From Chitinophagaceae bacterium (GTDB lineage: Bacteria > Bacteroidota > Bacteroidia > Chitinophagales > Chitinophagaceae): a stretch of DNA of 9,111 nucleotides. Where the stretch lies: positions 6,015-15,125 of the forward strand of contig PMUF01000594.1 of NCBI GenBank assembly GCA_003167015.1, given 5' to 3'. Under the pieces are notes generated by a model that searched no databases, was not told the origin of the DNA, and saw only the letters and a program-made list of their open reading frames with translations. Below, piece after piece: positions 1 through 8,040 of this stretch (its first letter is position 1; the number at the start of each line of letters is the position of its first letter). The translations under genes and the position numbers were made by a program.

Positions 1-596
1 TTATCGATTTTTTCCAGGATGAGGCCGATCAACTGGGCATCGGCGTTTGAATAAATGAATCTTGTTCCGGGGAGGGTGTCCGGGGTGAACCGGGACAGTT
101 CCGACAGCAGTTGGGCGGCGGATATATCCGGGTACGTGGCCAGGATCTGGTCCGGCGTTTGCTGCAAAATGAGGCGGGGTAGAAATTTGGGCAGACCTGC
201 GGTGTGATTGGCCAGGTTTTCGATAGTGATGGGGTGGCCGTGGTAAGCGAGGTTAGGGTAAGGGCCGTCCAGGTATTTCCTGACATCGTCCTGCAGGTGC
301 AGTTTACCTTCGGTGACGGCCCGGGCGAGCAGATAGGCGGTGAACGTTTTGGTGACGGAGCCGACTTCGTAGATGGTGGAATCGGTGGGGGTCATGGATG
401 TGCCTCTTTTGACGGTCCCATAATTAAAGTAGTACGTCTTTCCATCGGCATAGACTCCTATGGACACGCCATTGTGGGAAGGCTGGCTGGTGAAGGAGGC
501 GCCAAAGGAGTTGACGAGTGAATCGAGTGAGCTCTGGGCTAATGAGGGCAGGGCCGGCAGGCAGCAGGCGATCACCCGGAGAAGAAGTCGGTGCAT
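1..596 (-). CDS. Secreted serine beta-lactamase-like hydrolase (class C / PBP4* family), 3' end outside window
   Basis: The gene reads leftwards from ATG at 596-594 and runs off the left edge still open after 198 codons. The first 20 residues form a signal peptide (basic start, hydrophobic core, PSLA before QS), so the product is probably exported. The class C beta-lactamase / penicillin-binding-protein fold is shown by S80-V-T-K83 (SxxK: nucleophile serine and general-base lysine) in the context YEVGSVTKTFTA, then the LANHTAGLP segment near 128-136, and Y182-S-N184 (the YxN motif) followed by AQLIGLIL. The third motif (KTG or HxG) would lie beyond the edge and cannot be checked. Family members include esterases, D-aminopeptidases and peptidoglycan hydrolases as well as true beta-lactamases, so the substrate is unknown and a resistance role should not be assumed. 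It is divergent from the ferritin gene across 83 bases. Confidence 0.92.
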   Translation of the reverse strand, partial: MHRLLLRVIACCLPALPSLAQSSLDSLVNSFGASFTSQPSHNGVSIGVYADGKTYYFNYGTVKRGTSMTPTDSTIYEVGSVTKTFTAYLLARAVTEGKLHLQDDVRKYLDGPYPNLAYHGHPITIENLANHTAGLPKFLPRLILQQTPDQILATYPDISAAQLLSELSRFTPDTLPGTRFIYSNADAQLIGLILEKID

Positions 597-679
597 GGGT
601 GCGAAAATACGATGTTTGGGGAAATGTGGGGCGCCGCGGGGGGCGATAGAGGCAAAAGGTCTACAAAATCTACTCAAAT
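597..679. promoter_or_regulatory. Divergent intergenic region, hydrolase / ferritin
   Basis: These 83 bases separate two divergent starts and must hold or overlap both promoters. I see no Shine-Dalgarno sequence before either start, as is common in Bacteroidota. The half next to the hydrolase contains a G-rich run (about 624-645), and the half next to ferritin is A-rich. On the minus strand CATATTTG, which overlaps the ferritin start codon, matches the Bacteroidota -7 consensus TAnnTTTG at seven of eight positions. That is too degenerate to call on its own. Confidence 0.3.
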
Positions 680-1231
680 ATGAATGCAAACAGATTATCG
701 GCGCCGATGCAGGCGGCCCTGAATGCTCAGATGAACAAGGAGAATCATCAGGCGCAGATCTATTTATCCTATGGTTGCTGGGCCGATGGCGAGGGATTCG
801 AGGGGATCTCCAATTTTCTTTTCCGGCATTCCAAGGAGGAGCGGGATCATATGATGAAATTTTTGGAGTACATTCTGAAGCGCGGGGGTAAGGTGACGGT
901 TTCGGCTATTCCGGAGCCTTCGGCCGATCCGACGAGTGTCAACGATTGTTTCGAAAAGGTATTCAAGCAGGAGGTGAGCAATACGGAACTGATCTATAAA
1001 CTGGTGAAGATGAGTTTTGACGAGGGGGACTGGGCGACATGGAATTTTATGCAATGGTTTGTCAGGGAGCAGACGGAGGAGGAAACGCTGGCCATTGAGC
1101 TGCTGGATATGATCAAGGTGGCAGGAGGGAAAGAGGCTTCCCATAGCGCTCTTTTCTCATTGGACAGGCAGATGGGGGTACGGGCGGATGATGCAGGGTT
1201 GGCGCAGGATGTGACGACGGACCATCCTTAG
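680..1231 (+). CDS. ftnA: Bacterial non-haem ferritin (iron-storage protein)
   Basis: A 183-residue ferritin that would assemble as a 24-mer cytoplasmic shell, oxidising Fe(II) at a di-iron ferroxidase centre and storing it as a ferric mineral. Aligning by eye to E. coli FtnA, every centre ligand is present: E21 and Y28 in helix A, E53/E54 and H57 (EERDH) in helix B, E98 in helix C, and E130, Q131 and E134 (REQTEEE) in helix D. The FLFRHSKEERDHM and FMQWFVREQTEEE segments are typical of the prokaryotic FtnA branch, and no haem-binding methionine context of bacterioferritin is apparent. The protein is about 15-20 residues longer than usual because of a polar C-terminal tail (about 166-183) with no recognisable motif. 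ATG at 680 is used because the family's helix A begins a few residues after it. It is followed after 75 bases by the aldolase. No Fur-type operator was recognised. Confidence 0.95.
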   Translation: MNANRLSAPMQAALNAQMNKENHQAQIYLSYGCWADGEGFEGISNFLFRHSKEERDHMMKFLEYILKRGGKVTVSAIPEPSADPTSVNDCFEKVFKQEVSNTELIYKLVKMSFDEGDWATWNFMQWFVREQTEEETLAIELLDMIKVAGGKEASHSALFSLDRQMGVRADDAGLAQDVTTDHP

Positions 1232-1280
1232 ACTGCGGGTGGGGGCATATTTCGGCGAATGGAATTTCGGACAGAAAAGT

Positions 1281-1288
1281 TAACTTTA
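1281..1288 (+). promoter_or_regulatory. Possible -7 promoter element before the aldolase gene
   Basis: TAACTTTA matches the Bacteroidota housekeeping -7 consensus TAnnTTTG at seven of eight positions and lies 18 bases before the aldolase ATG, inside a short AT-rich stretch. I see no clear TTG -33 element at the expected distance, so this is only a candidate. The alternative is read-through from ferritin, since no good terminator lies between the genes. Confidence 0.3.
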
Positions 1289-1306
1289 GGGCTCAACTGA
1301 AAAATT

Positions 1307-2335
1307 ATGGGAGCGCAACCACTTATTGATACAGCCAAGGCCTTGATGGCCGAGGGCAAGGGACTGCTGGCGATGGACGAAAGCATGGGGACGATCAGCA
1401 GCCGTTTTGAAAAAGAGGGCATAACGAATACAGTAGAAAACCGGAGGGCCTACCGGGAATTGATCGTGACGACGCCGGGTATCGGCGATTGCCTGAGCGG
1501 GGCCATTTTATTCGATGAGACCGTCCATCAATCTACGAAGGACGGTATTCCTTTTATAGAAGTGCTGGAACGCGCCGGTGTCATCCCGGGGATCAAAGTC
1601 GATGAAGGGGCAGTCGATATGGCCGGTTTCCCCGGCGAGAAGATCACCCGTGGCCTGGACAACCTGCGAGAACGGCTGGCGGAGTACCGTGGAATGAGAT
1701 TACGCTTTGCGAAATGGAGGGCAGTCATTACTATTGGCAAGGGTATTCCCAGTGAAGGGTGCATTCATGCCAATACGCATGCGCTGGCCCGCTATGCCGC
1801 TTTGTGCCAGGAGGCAGGTATTGTACCCATTGTGGAGCCGGAGGTTCTGATGGAAGGGGATCATGACCTGGAGACCTGCTTTACGGTTACCCAAAGCGTA
1901 CAGCGGGCATTGTTTGTGCAGCTGGAAGACCAGCGGGTGGACCTTCGGGGCCTTATTCTGAAACCCAATATGATCTTGCCGGGACTGGAGTCGGCCACGC
2001 AGGCCAGTACGGATGAGGTGGCACGAGCTACTGTTCTCTGTCTTTTGGGAGCGGTGCCGCAGGCTGTGGCGGGGGTAGCCTTTTTATCCGGCGGGCAGTC
2101 ACCGCAGATGGCAACGGAACACCTGAATGCCATGCATGTACAATATGGTAAATTACTACCGTGGCCGCTGACCTTCTCCTTCTCGAGGGCTATACAGGAC
2201 CCTGAGCTTCACTTCTGGAAAGGGAAGCCAGAGAATGTAAAAGAAGCGCAGCAAATACTTCATAACCGGATGCTGTTGAATGATCTGGCGCGTAAGGGTG
2301 AGTACACACCGGAATTGGAGAAGGAGTATGTATAA
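1307..2335 (+). CDS. Fructose-1,6-bisphosphate aldolase, class I (Schiff-base type)
   Basis: Catalyses the reversible cleavage of fructose 1,6-bisphosphate to dihydroxyacetone phosphate and glyceraldehyde 3-phosphate in glycolysis and gluconeogenesis; cytoplasmic. It is the animal/plant-type class I enzyme, not the zinc-dependent class II enzyme or the short DhnA type. Residues matching the rabbit muscle catalytic set: D24 in LLAMDES (D33), K97 in GIKVD (K107), K136 in FAKWR (K146), E177 in IVEPE (E187), Schiff-base K219 in ILKPNM (K229), S261 in FLSGGQS (S271) and R294 in TFSFSRAIQ (R303). The 342 residues fit a complete (beta/alpha)8 barrel. The C-terminus ends E-Y-V, placing a tyrosine next to last, as in the mobile tail of eukaryotic enzymes. 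ATG at 1307 is the only sensible start, since it leaves the usual short N-terminal helix. The SDR gene follows after 12 bases, probably in one transcript. Confidence 0.97.
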   Translation: MGAQPLIDTAKALMAEGKGLLAMDESMGTISSRFEKEGITNTVENRRAYRELIVTTPGIGDCLSGAILFDETVHQSTKDGIPFIEVLERAGVIPGIKVDEGAVDMAGFPGEKITRGLDNLRERLAEYRGMRLRFAKWRAVITIGKGIPSEGCIHANTHALARYAALCQEAGIVPIVEPEVLMEGDHDLETCFTVTQSVQRALFVQLEDQRVDLRGLILKPNMILPGLESATQASTDEVARATVLCLLGAVPQAVAGVAFLSGGQSPQMATEHLNAMHVQYGKLLPWPLTFSFSRAIQDPELHFWKGKPENVKEAQQILHNRMLLNDLARKGEYTPELEKEYV

Positions 2336-2347
2336 CAAATAAATATT

Positions 2348-3163
2348 ATGGCAAACAATAAGGTCTGGTTCATTACAGGCACATCGAGAGGTTTTGGCCG
2401 CATCTGGGCAGAGGCGGCATTGGAGCGCGGTGATAAGGTAGCTGCTACGGCAAGGGATAAAGCTAGTCTCGCCGCGCTGGTGGAAAAATATGGCGACCGG
2501 GTTTTGGCGATAACATTGGATGTCACTGACAGGAAGGCTTGCTTTGCTGCGGTTGCAGACGCGGCGGCGCATTTCGGGCGGTTGGATATCGTCGTCAATA
2601 ATGCGGGGTATGGTCAGTTCGGGGCTATCGAGGAATTGTCGGAAAAGGAGGCGCGTGATCAGATAGAAACGAATGTCTTCGGCGCGTTGTGGGTTACACA
2701 AGCTGCTCTCCCCATTATGCGGGCGCAGCATTCGGGTCATATTCTACAGGTGTCGAGCATCGGCGGGGTCACCAGCTTTCCCGGCGTCGGCATGTACCAT
2801 GCGTCCAAGTGGGCTTTGGAAGGCTTTTCGGAATCCCTGGCCCAGGAGGTGGCACCGTTTGGCATTCACGTCACGCTGATCGAACCGGCGGGTTATGAAA
2901 CCGATTGGGCCGGCAGTTCCGCTCAGCGGGCGCAGCCCATTGCGGTTTACGACGAGATGCGGAAGCTGCCCCGGCCCACTGCCAACCGCGGCAAGCCTGA
3001 GGCGACTGCAGGAGCGATCCTCAAGGTCGTCGATGCTGCAGAGCCGCCGTTGCGGCTTTTCCTGGGGACGATGCCCCTGCCTCTGATCAAAGAACGCTAT
3101 AAGCAGCGGTTGGCGACATGGGAACAGTGGAATAACGTGTCGGTGGAAGCCCAGGGGAATTAG
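2348..3163 (+). CDS. Classical short-chain dehydrogenase/reductase (SDR), substrate unknown
   Basis: A complete 271-residue Rossmann-fold NAD(P)-dependent oxidoreductase. In order: the glycine-rich cofactor loop T10-G-T-S-R-G-F-G17; the end of strand beta-2 at A-T-A-R36, where the arginine favours NADP(H) over NAD(H); D58-V after beta-3; the N84-N-A-G87 motif; and the catalytic tetrad N109, S137, Y150 and K154 (YHASK). After the active site, the IEPAGYETDW segment (about 184-193) and a variable C-terminal region would form the substrate pocket. No signal peptide or membrane segment is present, so it is cytoplasmic. The family acts on many alcohols, ketones and sugars, and nothing here fixes the substrate. 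It begins 12 bases after the aldolase stop, so cotranscription is likely; a shared pathway is not shown. It ends 44 bases from the convergent kinase gene. Confidence 0.92.
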   Translation: MANNKVWFITGTSRGFGRIWAEAALERGDKVAATARDKASLAALVEKYGDRVLAITLDVTDRKACFAAVADAAAHFGRLDIVVNNAGYGQFGAIEELSEKEARDQIETNVFGALWVTQAALPIMRAQHSGHILQVSSIGGVTSFPGVGMYHASKWALEGFSESLAQEVAPFGIHVTLIEPAGYETDWAGSSAQRAQPIAVYDEMRKLPRPTANRGKPEATAGAILKVVDAAEPPLRLFLGTMPLPLIKERYKQRLATWEQWNNVSVEAQGN

Positions 3164-3207
3164 CCAGTCTGAGCGAGGCGCAGCGGGCGGCCTGGCGTCG
3201 CGGGTGA

Positions 3208-5091
3208 TCAGCCGGCCTGACCCGGCAAGGTGAAGGAGAAAGTGGTCCCTTTGCCGGGTTCGCTGTCAAACCAGATCTTTCCTCCGTTCTTATCGATCAT
3301 TTCTTTGCAAAGGGATAGCCCCAGGCCGCTGCCTTTCTCGCGGGAGGTGCCGGTCGTGGTGTAAGAAATAGAGGTAAATATCCTATGCTGATCTTCGAGG
3401 GGTATTCCGAGGCCGGTATCGCTGATCGTGACGAGAACGCCGTCCGGGGTGGAACCCGCTGACAGACTAATCGTATCTCCTTCCCGGGAAAACTTGATCG
3501 CATTATCCACCAGATTACGGATCACCATATCGATCATGACCTCATCGGCATACGCCATGACGGGCATATCCATTCCCACTGTCAGCACGGTGATCTTCTT
3601 TTTCTGTGCGCGGTTTATTGCCAGCCGCCTGTTTTGTTCGAGAACCGGCACAAGATCGAATGGCCGGGCCTCCACCTTGAGGCCATCCATTTGGGTTTTG
3701 GCCCAGAACAGCAGATTATCCAGCATATTGGATGTTTCCTTCAGGCTCTCCCCCATTTGGGCGCTGAAATAGCGGATCTTATCGGGGGGAAGGTCTGCAC
3801 TCTTCAGTAAATCGACGAATCCTTTTAACGTGCTGATCGGGCTCCTCAGGTCATGGCTAATGATGGAGAGCAGTTTACTCATCCCCGTGTTGCGGGCTTC
3901 CAATAAACGGTTGACCTGGTTGATCTGTTTATTGGCGCGGATCAGGAAAAATGCCCAAATGATCACCAGGATGGTTCCGCCGATGATCAGATAAAGTTTT
4001 ATTTTGCTATGCTCCAACTCCCGTTGCTGGGTGAGGCTGTCTTTTTTCAAGACATCCACCTGGTGCTGTTTTTTCTCCAGCTCGTAATCCGATTGCAACG
4101 TCTTTATCTCCTTTTCTTTATTCAGATTAAACAGGCTGTCATTCAGATCGATCTCGAGGTTCCTGAATGCCAAAGCATGCTGGTAGTCTTTCAAAGCCAG
4201 GTAATCCTCATAGAGGATATGGTAGGAGGTCTTGATGGTCTCGCCGGTATGCAAGACCAGTGCTGACTGCAGGGCGGCCGTGGCATCATCCATGCTGGCT
4301 TTGTATTGGCCCAGCTGATAGCAGGCGTCCGCCATGGAATTATGTGTAACGGAAGCGTCGTCTTCGTCGTGGATGTTCTCTGAGATCCGTAGAGATCGTT
4401 GAAAATAGGGCAGCGCCCTGAGGGGGTCGTGTTTTTTGGTATAGATATCTCCGAGGTTTGAAAGAATGGTTGGCAAGAGCGAAGAATCATGGATCTTTTT
4501 AGCGATATGCAGCGCTTCGACCGTATAGGTGATAGCAGAGTCCAGTTCCATTTCACGCGTTAAGACATCCCCGATATTGAGCAAGCCGATCGCCCAACCG
4601 CTCTGATCCGGGAATTGACGGGCTATCTGCAGGGAGCGCCGGAAATAATTCAGGGCCCTGGCATAATCCTTCATGCTTGAGTAAACGATGGCAATATTGG
4701 TATAATCATTCTCCATGAGGCCTGTCAGGCCCAGTTTTTCGGTCAGCCGCAGGGCTTTCAGATGGCAATCCAATGCCTCGGGATACATGGCTTTTGTGCC
4801 GTAGGCGACGCCCATGGTCAGCCAGGCGAGGGCCTGGCCAAGTTCGTAATGGGCAGCAGTAGCCAGGTCGAGGCATTTTTGACCCATCAGCAATGCGCTG
4901 TCAGGATCTTTGTCCCAATAGTACCTGGAAATGGAATAATAGATGTTTACACGCTCCGTATCTTCCTTTGCAAGCGGTAGTTGGTTAAAAAGGTGTAGGA
5001 GACGGTCAGGGCTGCTGTTTTGAGCCTGCGCAACCAGGGCATGAAGCCCAAGGAACAGCCACAGAAGGTATCGTAGAATATTGGCTTTCAT
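3208..5091 (-). CDS. TPR-containing membrane sensor histidine kinase
   Basis: A 627-residue two-component sensor. A signal peptide (about 1-23, ending VAQAQ) exports the sensor region. At least six TPR-like helical hairpins with about 40-residue spacing follow (around 89-121, 128-161, 169-202, 208-242, 248-280 and 289-318). Next come a charged coiled coil (about 322-364), one transmembrane helix (about 366-385) and a second coiled stretch leading to HisKA with phospho-acceptor H413 in SIISHDLRSPIS. The HATPase_c domain has N box N526/N530 (IRNLVDNAIKFS), G1 box DTGLGIP at 558-564, G2 box GSGLGLSL at 587-594 and the final GKGTTFSF. All catalytic boxes look intact. The TPRs are therefore predicted to lie outside the inner membrane, where they may bind a protein or peptide partner; the signal is unknown. 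No response regulator is adjacent, so the partner is elsewhere. It diverges from the GH2 gene across about 117 bases, which hints at, but does not prove, linked regulation. Confidence 0.95.
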   Translation of the reverse strand: MKANILRYLLWLFLGLHALVAQAQNSSPDRLLHLFNQLPLAKEDTERVNIYYSISRYYWDKDPDSALLMGQKCLDLATAAHYELGQALAWLTMGVAYGTKAMYPEALDCHLKALRLTEKLGLTGLMENDYTNIAIVYSSMKDYARALNYFRRSLQIARQFPDQSGWAIGLLNIGDVLTREMELDSAITYTVEALHIAKKIHDSSLLPTILSNLGDIYTKKHDPLRALPYFQRSLRISENIHDEDDASVTHNSMADACYQLGQYKASMDDATAALQSALVLHTGETIKTSYHILYEDYLALKDYQHALAFRNLEIDLNDSLFNLNKEKEIKTLQSDYELEKKQHQVDVLKKDSLTQQRELEHSKIKLYLIIGGTILVIIWAFFLIRANKQINQVNRLLEARNTGMSKLLSIISHDLRSPISTLKGFVDLLKSADLPPDKIRYFSAQMGESLKETSNMLDNLLFWAKTQMDGLKVEARPFDLVPVLEQNRRLAINRAQKKKITVLTVGMDMPVMAYADEVMIDMVIRNLVDNAIKFSREGDTISLSAGSTPDGVLVTISDTGLGIPLEDQHRIFTSISYTTTGTSREKGSGLGLSLCKEMIDKNGGKIWFDSEPGKGTTFSFTLPGQAG

Positions 5092-5208
5092 CTATGAATT
5101 TTACAAAATGCGTATAAATATATTCTTTAAAACTATACGTTGGATTTCTGCCGGATTATTTTATTAAAAGATCGATTGATTGTGATAAATTACCTGTCAA
5201 TGATACAT
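5092..5208. promoter_or_regulatory. AT-rich divergent intergenic region, kinase / GH2 glycosidase
   Basis: This strongly AT-rich segment separates the two divergent starts and must contain both promoters. On the minus strand TAGTTTTA (5135-5128) and on the plus strand TACGTTGG (5136-5143) each match TAnnTTTG at seven of eight positions and lie back to back, but neither has a clear TTG -33 element at the right spacing. No strong ribosome binding site or long inverted repeat is visible. In-frame codons from the TTG at 5140 to 5199 do not resemble protein N-terminal sequence and are treated as leader. Confidence 0.35.
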
Positions 5209-7986
5209 ATGCAAAGGACTGGGAAAGTGACCATTATACTGGTTATCCTGGCGGTCTGCCACCTCATGGGTCGTTCCCAGGAAACGATCAGGACGTATCT
5301 CTCCGGTACGGACAAGGACCATACGGTCAACTGGGAGTTTTACATCAACACCGGGCAAAGAAGCGGTTCCTGGAATAAGATAGCTGTCCCTTCCAATTGG
5401 GAACTACAAGGCTTTGGAACGTATAATTACTTCCAGGATACAAAAAACCCCGACGAGCAAGGCTTGTATAAATATCATTTTAGTACTGACGCAGCGTGGA
5501 GTAAGAAGATAATATTCATCGTTTTTGAAGGGGCAATGACGGATACTAAAGTAATGATCAATGGACTATTAGCCGGACCCATACACCAAGGCGGCTATTA
5601 CCGCTTTAAATATGACATTACCAACCTGGTAAAGACAGGTGGCAACCTGCTTGAGGTTGCCGTCAGTAAAAAGTCGGCTAATGCATCTATTAATCTTGCC
5701 GAGCGAAGGGCTGATTTCTGGCAGTTCGGTGGTATTTACCGGCCCGTTTACCTGGAAATAGTACCGGCCAATTACATCGATCACATGGCAATCGATGCTA
5801 AGGCTGATGGAAGGATGAAAGTAGATGTATATGCGCCGAACATCAAGAACGGCAATCGGATAACAGCGCGGTTGCAAACATTAGAAGGACGGGAAATAGG
5901 TAAGGAAATAGTGGAAGAAGCGGCGAACGGAAAATTACCAGTTTCTTTGAAAGGCAGTTACAAAACTATCGTCCCATGGAATCCTGAATTTCCAAAATTG
6001 TACAACCTGGTAGTTTCCATCAAAGATAAAGATGGGCATGTTATTCATACTACAGCGCAGCGTTTTGGATTTCGTACCATGGAACTAAGGCTGCATGACG
6101 GTATATATGTGAATGGGAAAAAGGTGATGCTGAAAGGCGTTTGCCGCCACAGTGAATGGCCTGAATCCGGGCGTGCCTTGAGTAAAGCGATCAGCATTAT
6201 GGATGTCAATTTAATGAAGGACATGAATATGAATGCGGTTAGAATGTCCCATTATCCGCCTGATCAGCACTTTTTGGATGTCTGCGATTCGTTGGGCTTG
6301 TTTGTATTGGATGAGTTGACCGGATGGCAAAATAAATATGATACGGTAGTCGGTCAAAAGCTGGTGAAGGAAATGGTGGTACGCGATGTGAACCATCCCG
6401 CTATCATTTTTTGGGACAACGGAAACGAAGGTGGGTGGAACACGGCGCTGGATGATCAGTTTAAATTATATGATCCTCAAAACCGCGTAGTCCTTCATCC
6501 ATGGGAGAAATTCAATGGAACAGATACCCGGCATTATCCTGACTATAATTATGTGGCGAATTCGGCATTATATGGCAATGACGTATTTTTCCCCACGGAA
6601 TTCATGCACGGCAATTACGATGGCGGGGCCGGGGCCGGCTTAGAGGATTTTTGGAACGCTATAGTAAACCATCCATACGGAGCGGGAGGATTTATATGGG
6701 TATTTGCCGATGGCGGCATAAGGCGTGTAGACCAGGACAGTACAATGGATACAGCAGATGACAGTGCCCCGGATGGTATTCTAGGGCCGCACCGGGAAAA
6801 AGAAGCCAGTTTTTATACCATTAAGGAATTATGGTCGCCGGTGGTGATCAATAAAAAACTAATCACACCGCCATTTGACGGCAGGATTGCTGTTGAAAAC
6901 CGGTATAGCTATACAGATTTAAGCCAGTGCCAATTCAAATGGAGACTGGTTAGCTTTCCGGCAGCCGCCGATACTGGCATAAAAGCCATTACAGGAGCAC
7001 AAGAGGATCTGCCAAAATTCAATCTGGCCCCGGGTCGAAAGGGGTTCCTGTCATTACACCTCCCTCAGAATTGGACGAGTTATGATGCGTTGTATTTGAC
7101 AGCCATCGACCCGCATGGCAGAGAATTATTTACCTGGACCTGGCCGATTACATTGCCGAATCAGGTTAAAAAGCCAATGATGGATTCGTCTACTTCAAGC
7201 ATTGCAGTTGAAGATTCAACAACGAGCTTGATTGTTCATTCATCAGGGGTTACCTATTTTTTTAATAAAGCGAATGGACAACTGCAAAGGGTGGTGAACG
7301 GCAAAAGTGGAATTTCATTGGCGGGCCCTGTGGAGGCAGGGTTTAATCACCAACTTGTAACACTAAAAAGTTATTTCGAAGGTTCAAACTATATAGTAGA
7401 GCCAGTTTATGAAGGGGATACTTATTTTAATGTCAAATGGACTTTCGCTCCCGGTAAGGCAGTAGAGCTACGGTATCAATACACACTTGAAAAACACTGG
7501 TCGCAGCAGACAGGCGTTGATTTTGCGGGGATAACCTTTCATTACCCCGAAGAAAAAATAACCGGCATGAAATGGCTGGGCCGGGGGCCATACCGGGTAT
7601 GGAAAAACAGGCTAAAGGGGCAACAGTTTGGCGTATGGCACAAGAACTATAATAATACCATCACCGGGGCAAGTTGGGACTATCCGGAATTTAAAGGCTA
7701 CCATGCCGATTTGTATTGGGTCGTCATTGAAAATAAGGAATCGTCCTTTACGGTGTATACCGATGATCAGTCTATATTCCTCCAGATGTTGAAGCCAGAT
7801 CATTCAAAATATGAACACGAAAGCCTCAAAGCTGCTTTTCCGGAAGGGGATATAGGGTTTTTAAATAGCATTGCCCCGATAGGTACACGGTTTCAAAATC
7901 CATCACTGCTTGGTCCTGAAAGTCAAAAAAGCATTCAGCTTAACTACGGTATAGTCAAAGGAACGCTATGGTTTGATTTTAGGTAG
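5209..7986 (+). CDS. Secreted glycoside hydrolase family 2 enzyme (LacZ-like architecture)
   Basis: A retaining beta-glycosidase of about 925 residues, numbered here from ATG 5209. The reading frame opens at a TTG at 5140, but ATG 5209 (or 5200) puts the hydrophobic signal peptide KVTIILVILAVC at the true N-terminus. Domains: N-terminal jelly roll (about 30-190, with FWQFGGIYRPVYLE near 170-183), Ig-like domain (about 190-290), TIM barrel (about 295-560), a further beta domain, then a beta-galactosidase small-chain-like domain (about 670-920) with WLGRGPYRVW near 789-798. The predicted acid/base is E407 in FWDNGNEGG and the nucleophile E464 in FFPTEFMHG; KGVCRH, RMSHYPP and GGFIWVFADGG align with LacZ barrel motifs. 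The LacZ magnesium ligands E416/H418 have no counterparts. The product is probably periplasmic or exported. Substrate is uncertain: beta-galactoside is the default guess, but the altered active-site surroundings allow other beta-linked sugars. No SusC/SusD or sulfatase genes adjoin it, so it does not sit in an obvious polysaccharide-utilisation locus. It is lower in GC than its neighbours. Confidence 0.93.
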   Translation: MQRTGKVTIILVILAVCHLMGRSQETIRTYLSGTDKDHTVNWEFYINTGQRSGSWNKIAVPSNWELQGFGTYNYFQDTKNPDEQGLYKYHFSTDAAWSKKIIFIVFEGAMTDTKVMINGLLAGPIHQGGYYRFKYDITNLVKTGGNLLEVAVSKKSANASINLAERRADFWQFGGIYRPVYLEIVPANYIDHMAIDAKADGRMKVDVYAPNIKNGNRITARLQTLEGREIGKEIVEEAANGKLPVSLKGSYKTIVPWNPEFPKLYNLVVSIKDKDGHVIHTTAQRFGFRTMELRLHDGIYVNGKKVMLKGVCRHSEWPESGRALSKAISIMDVNLMKDMNMNAVRMSHYPPDQHFLDVCDSLGLFVLDELTGWQNKYDTVVGQKLVKEMVVRDVNHPAIIFWDNGNEGGWNTALDDQFKLYDPQNRVVLHPWEKFNGTDTRHYPDYNYVANSALYGNDVFFPTEFMHGNYDGGAGAGLEDFWNAIVNHPYGAGGFIWVFADGGIRRVDQDSTMDTADDSAPDGILGPHREKEASFYTIKELWSPVVINKKLITPPFDGRIAVENRYSYTDLSQCQFKWRLVSFPAAADTGIKAITGAQEDLPKFNLAPGRKGFLSLHLPQNWTSYDALYLTAIDPHGRELFTWTWPITLPNQVKKPMMDSSTSSIAVEDSTTSLIVHSSGVTYFFNKANGQLQRVVNGKSGISLAGPVEAGFNHQLVTLKSYFEGSNYIVEPVYEGDTYFNVKWTFAPGKAVELRYQYTLEKHWSQQTGVDFAGITFHYPEEKITGMKWLGRGPYRVWKNRLKGQQFGVWHKNYNNTITGASWDYPEFKGYHADLYWVVIENKESSFTVYTDDQSIFLQMLKPDHSKYEHESLKAAFPEGDIGFLNSIAPIGTRFQNPSLLGPESQKSIQLNYGIVKGTLWFDFR

Positions 7987-8004
7987 AGAAAATGGGTCAG
8001 TAGA

Positions 8005-8029
8005 TTATTCTGAGTAATAAGTTTTTTTT
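8005..8029 (+). terminator. Possible weak terminator after GH2 gene
   Basis: An all-AT stem, TTATT (8005-8009) with AATAA (8016-8020) around a six-base loop, is followed one base later by eight T residues (8022-8029), 19 bases after the GH2 stop. The stem is too weak to be convincing alone, but the T run makes some terminator activity plausible. Confidence 0.3.
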
Positions 8030-8040
8030 GATCGTATTGT

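Noticed and set aside
204..891. Plus-strand open frames of 105 and 143 codons over the hydrolase and ferritin
   Set aside because: They are frame shadows. The first is antisense to the beta-lactamase-like gene with its SxxK and YxN motifs; the second runs across the intergenic region into ferritin in another frame and has no recognisable domain.
1221..1246. CCATCC/GGGTGG pairing just after the ferritin stop
   Set aside because: Six pairs including a G-U, and no T tract, so it is not convincing as a terminator.
2156..2740. Minus-strand 194-codon open frame
   Set aside because: It spans the end of the aldolase and the start of the SDR, both strongly supported on the plus strand, and its translation is cysteine- and arginine-rich without any domain.
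3164..3226. Possible bidirectional terminator between the convergent SDR and kinase genes
   Set aside because: Only a short GCCGG/CCGGC stem at 3211-3226, inside the last kinase codons, was found, and no T run occurs on either strand. I see no supported terminator in this 44-base gap.
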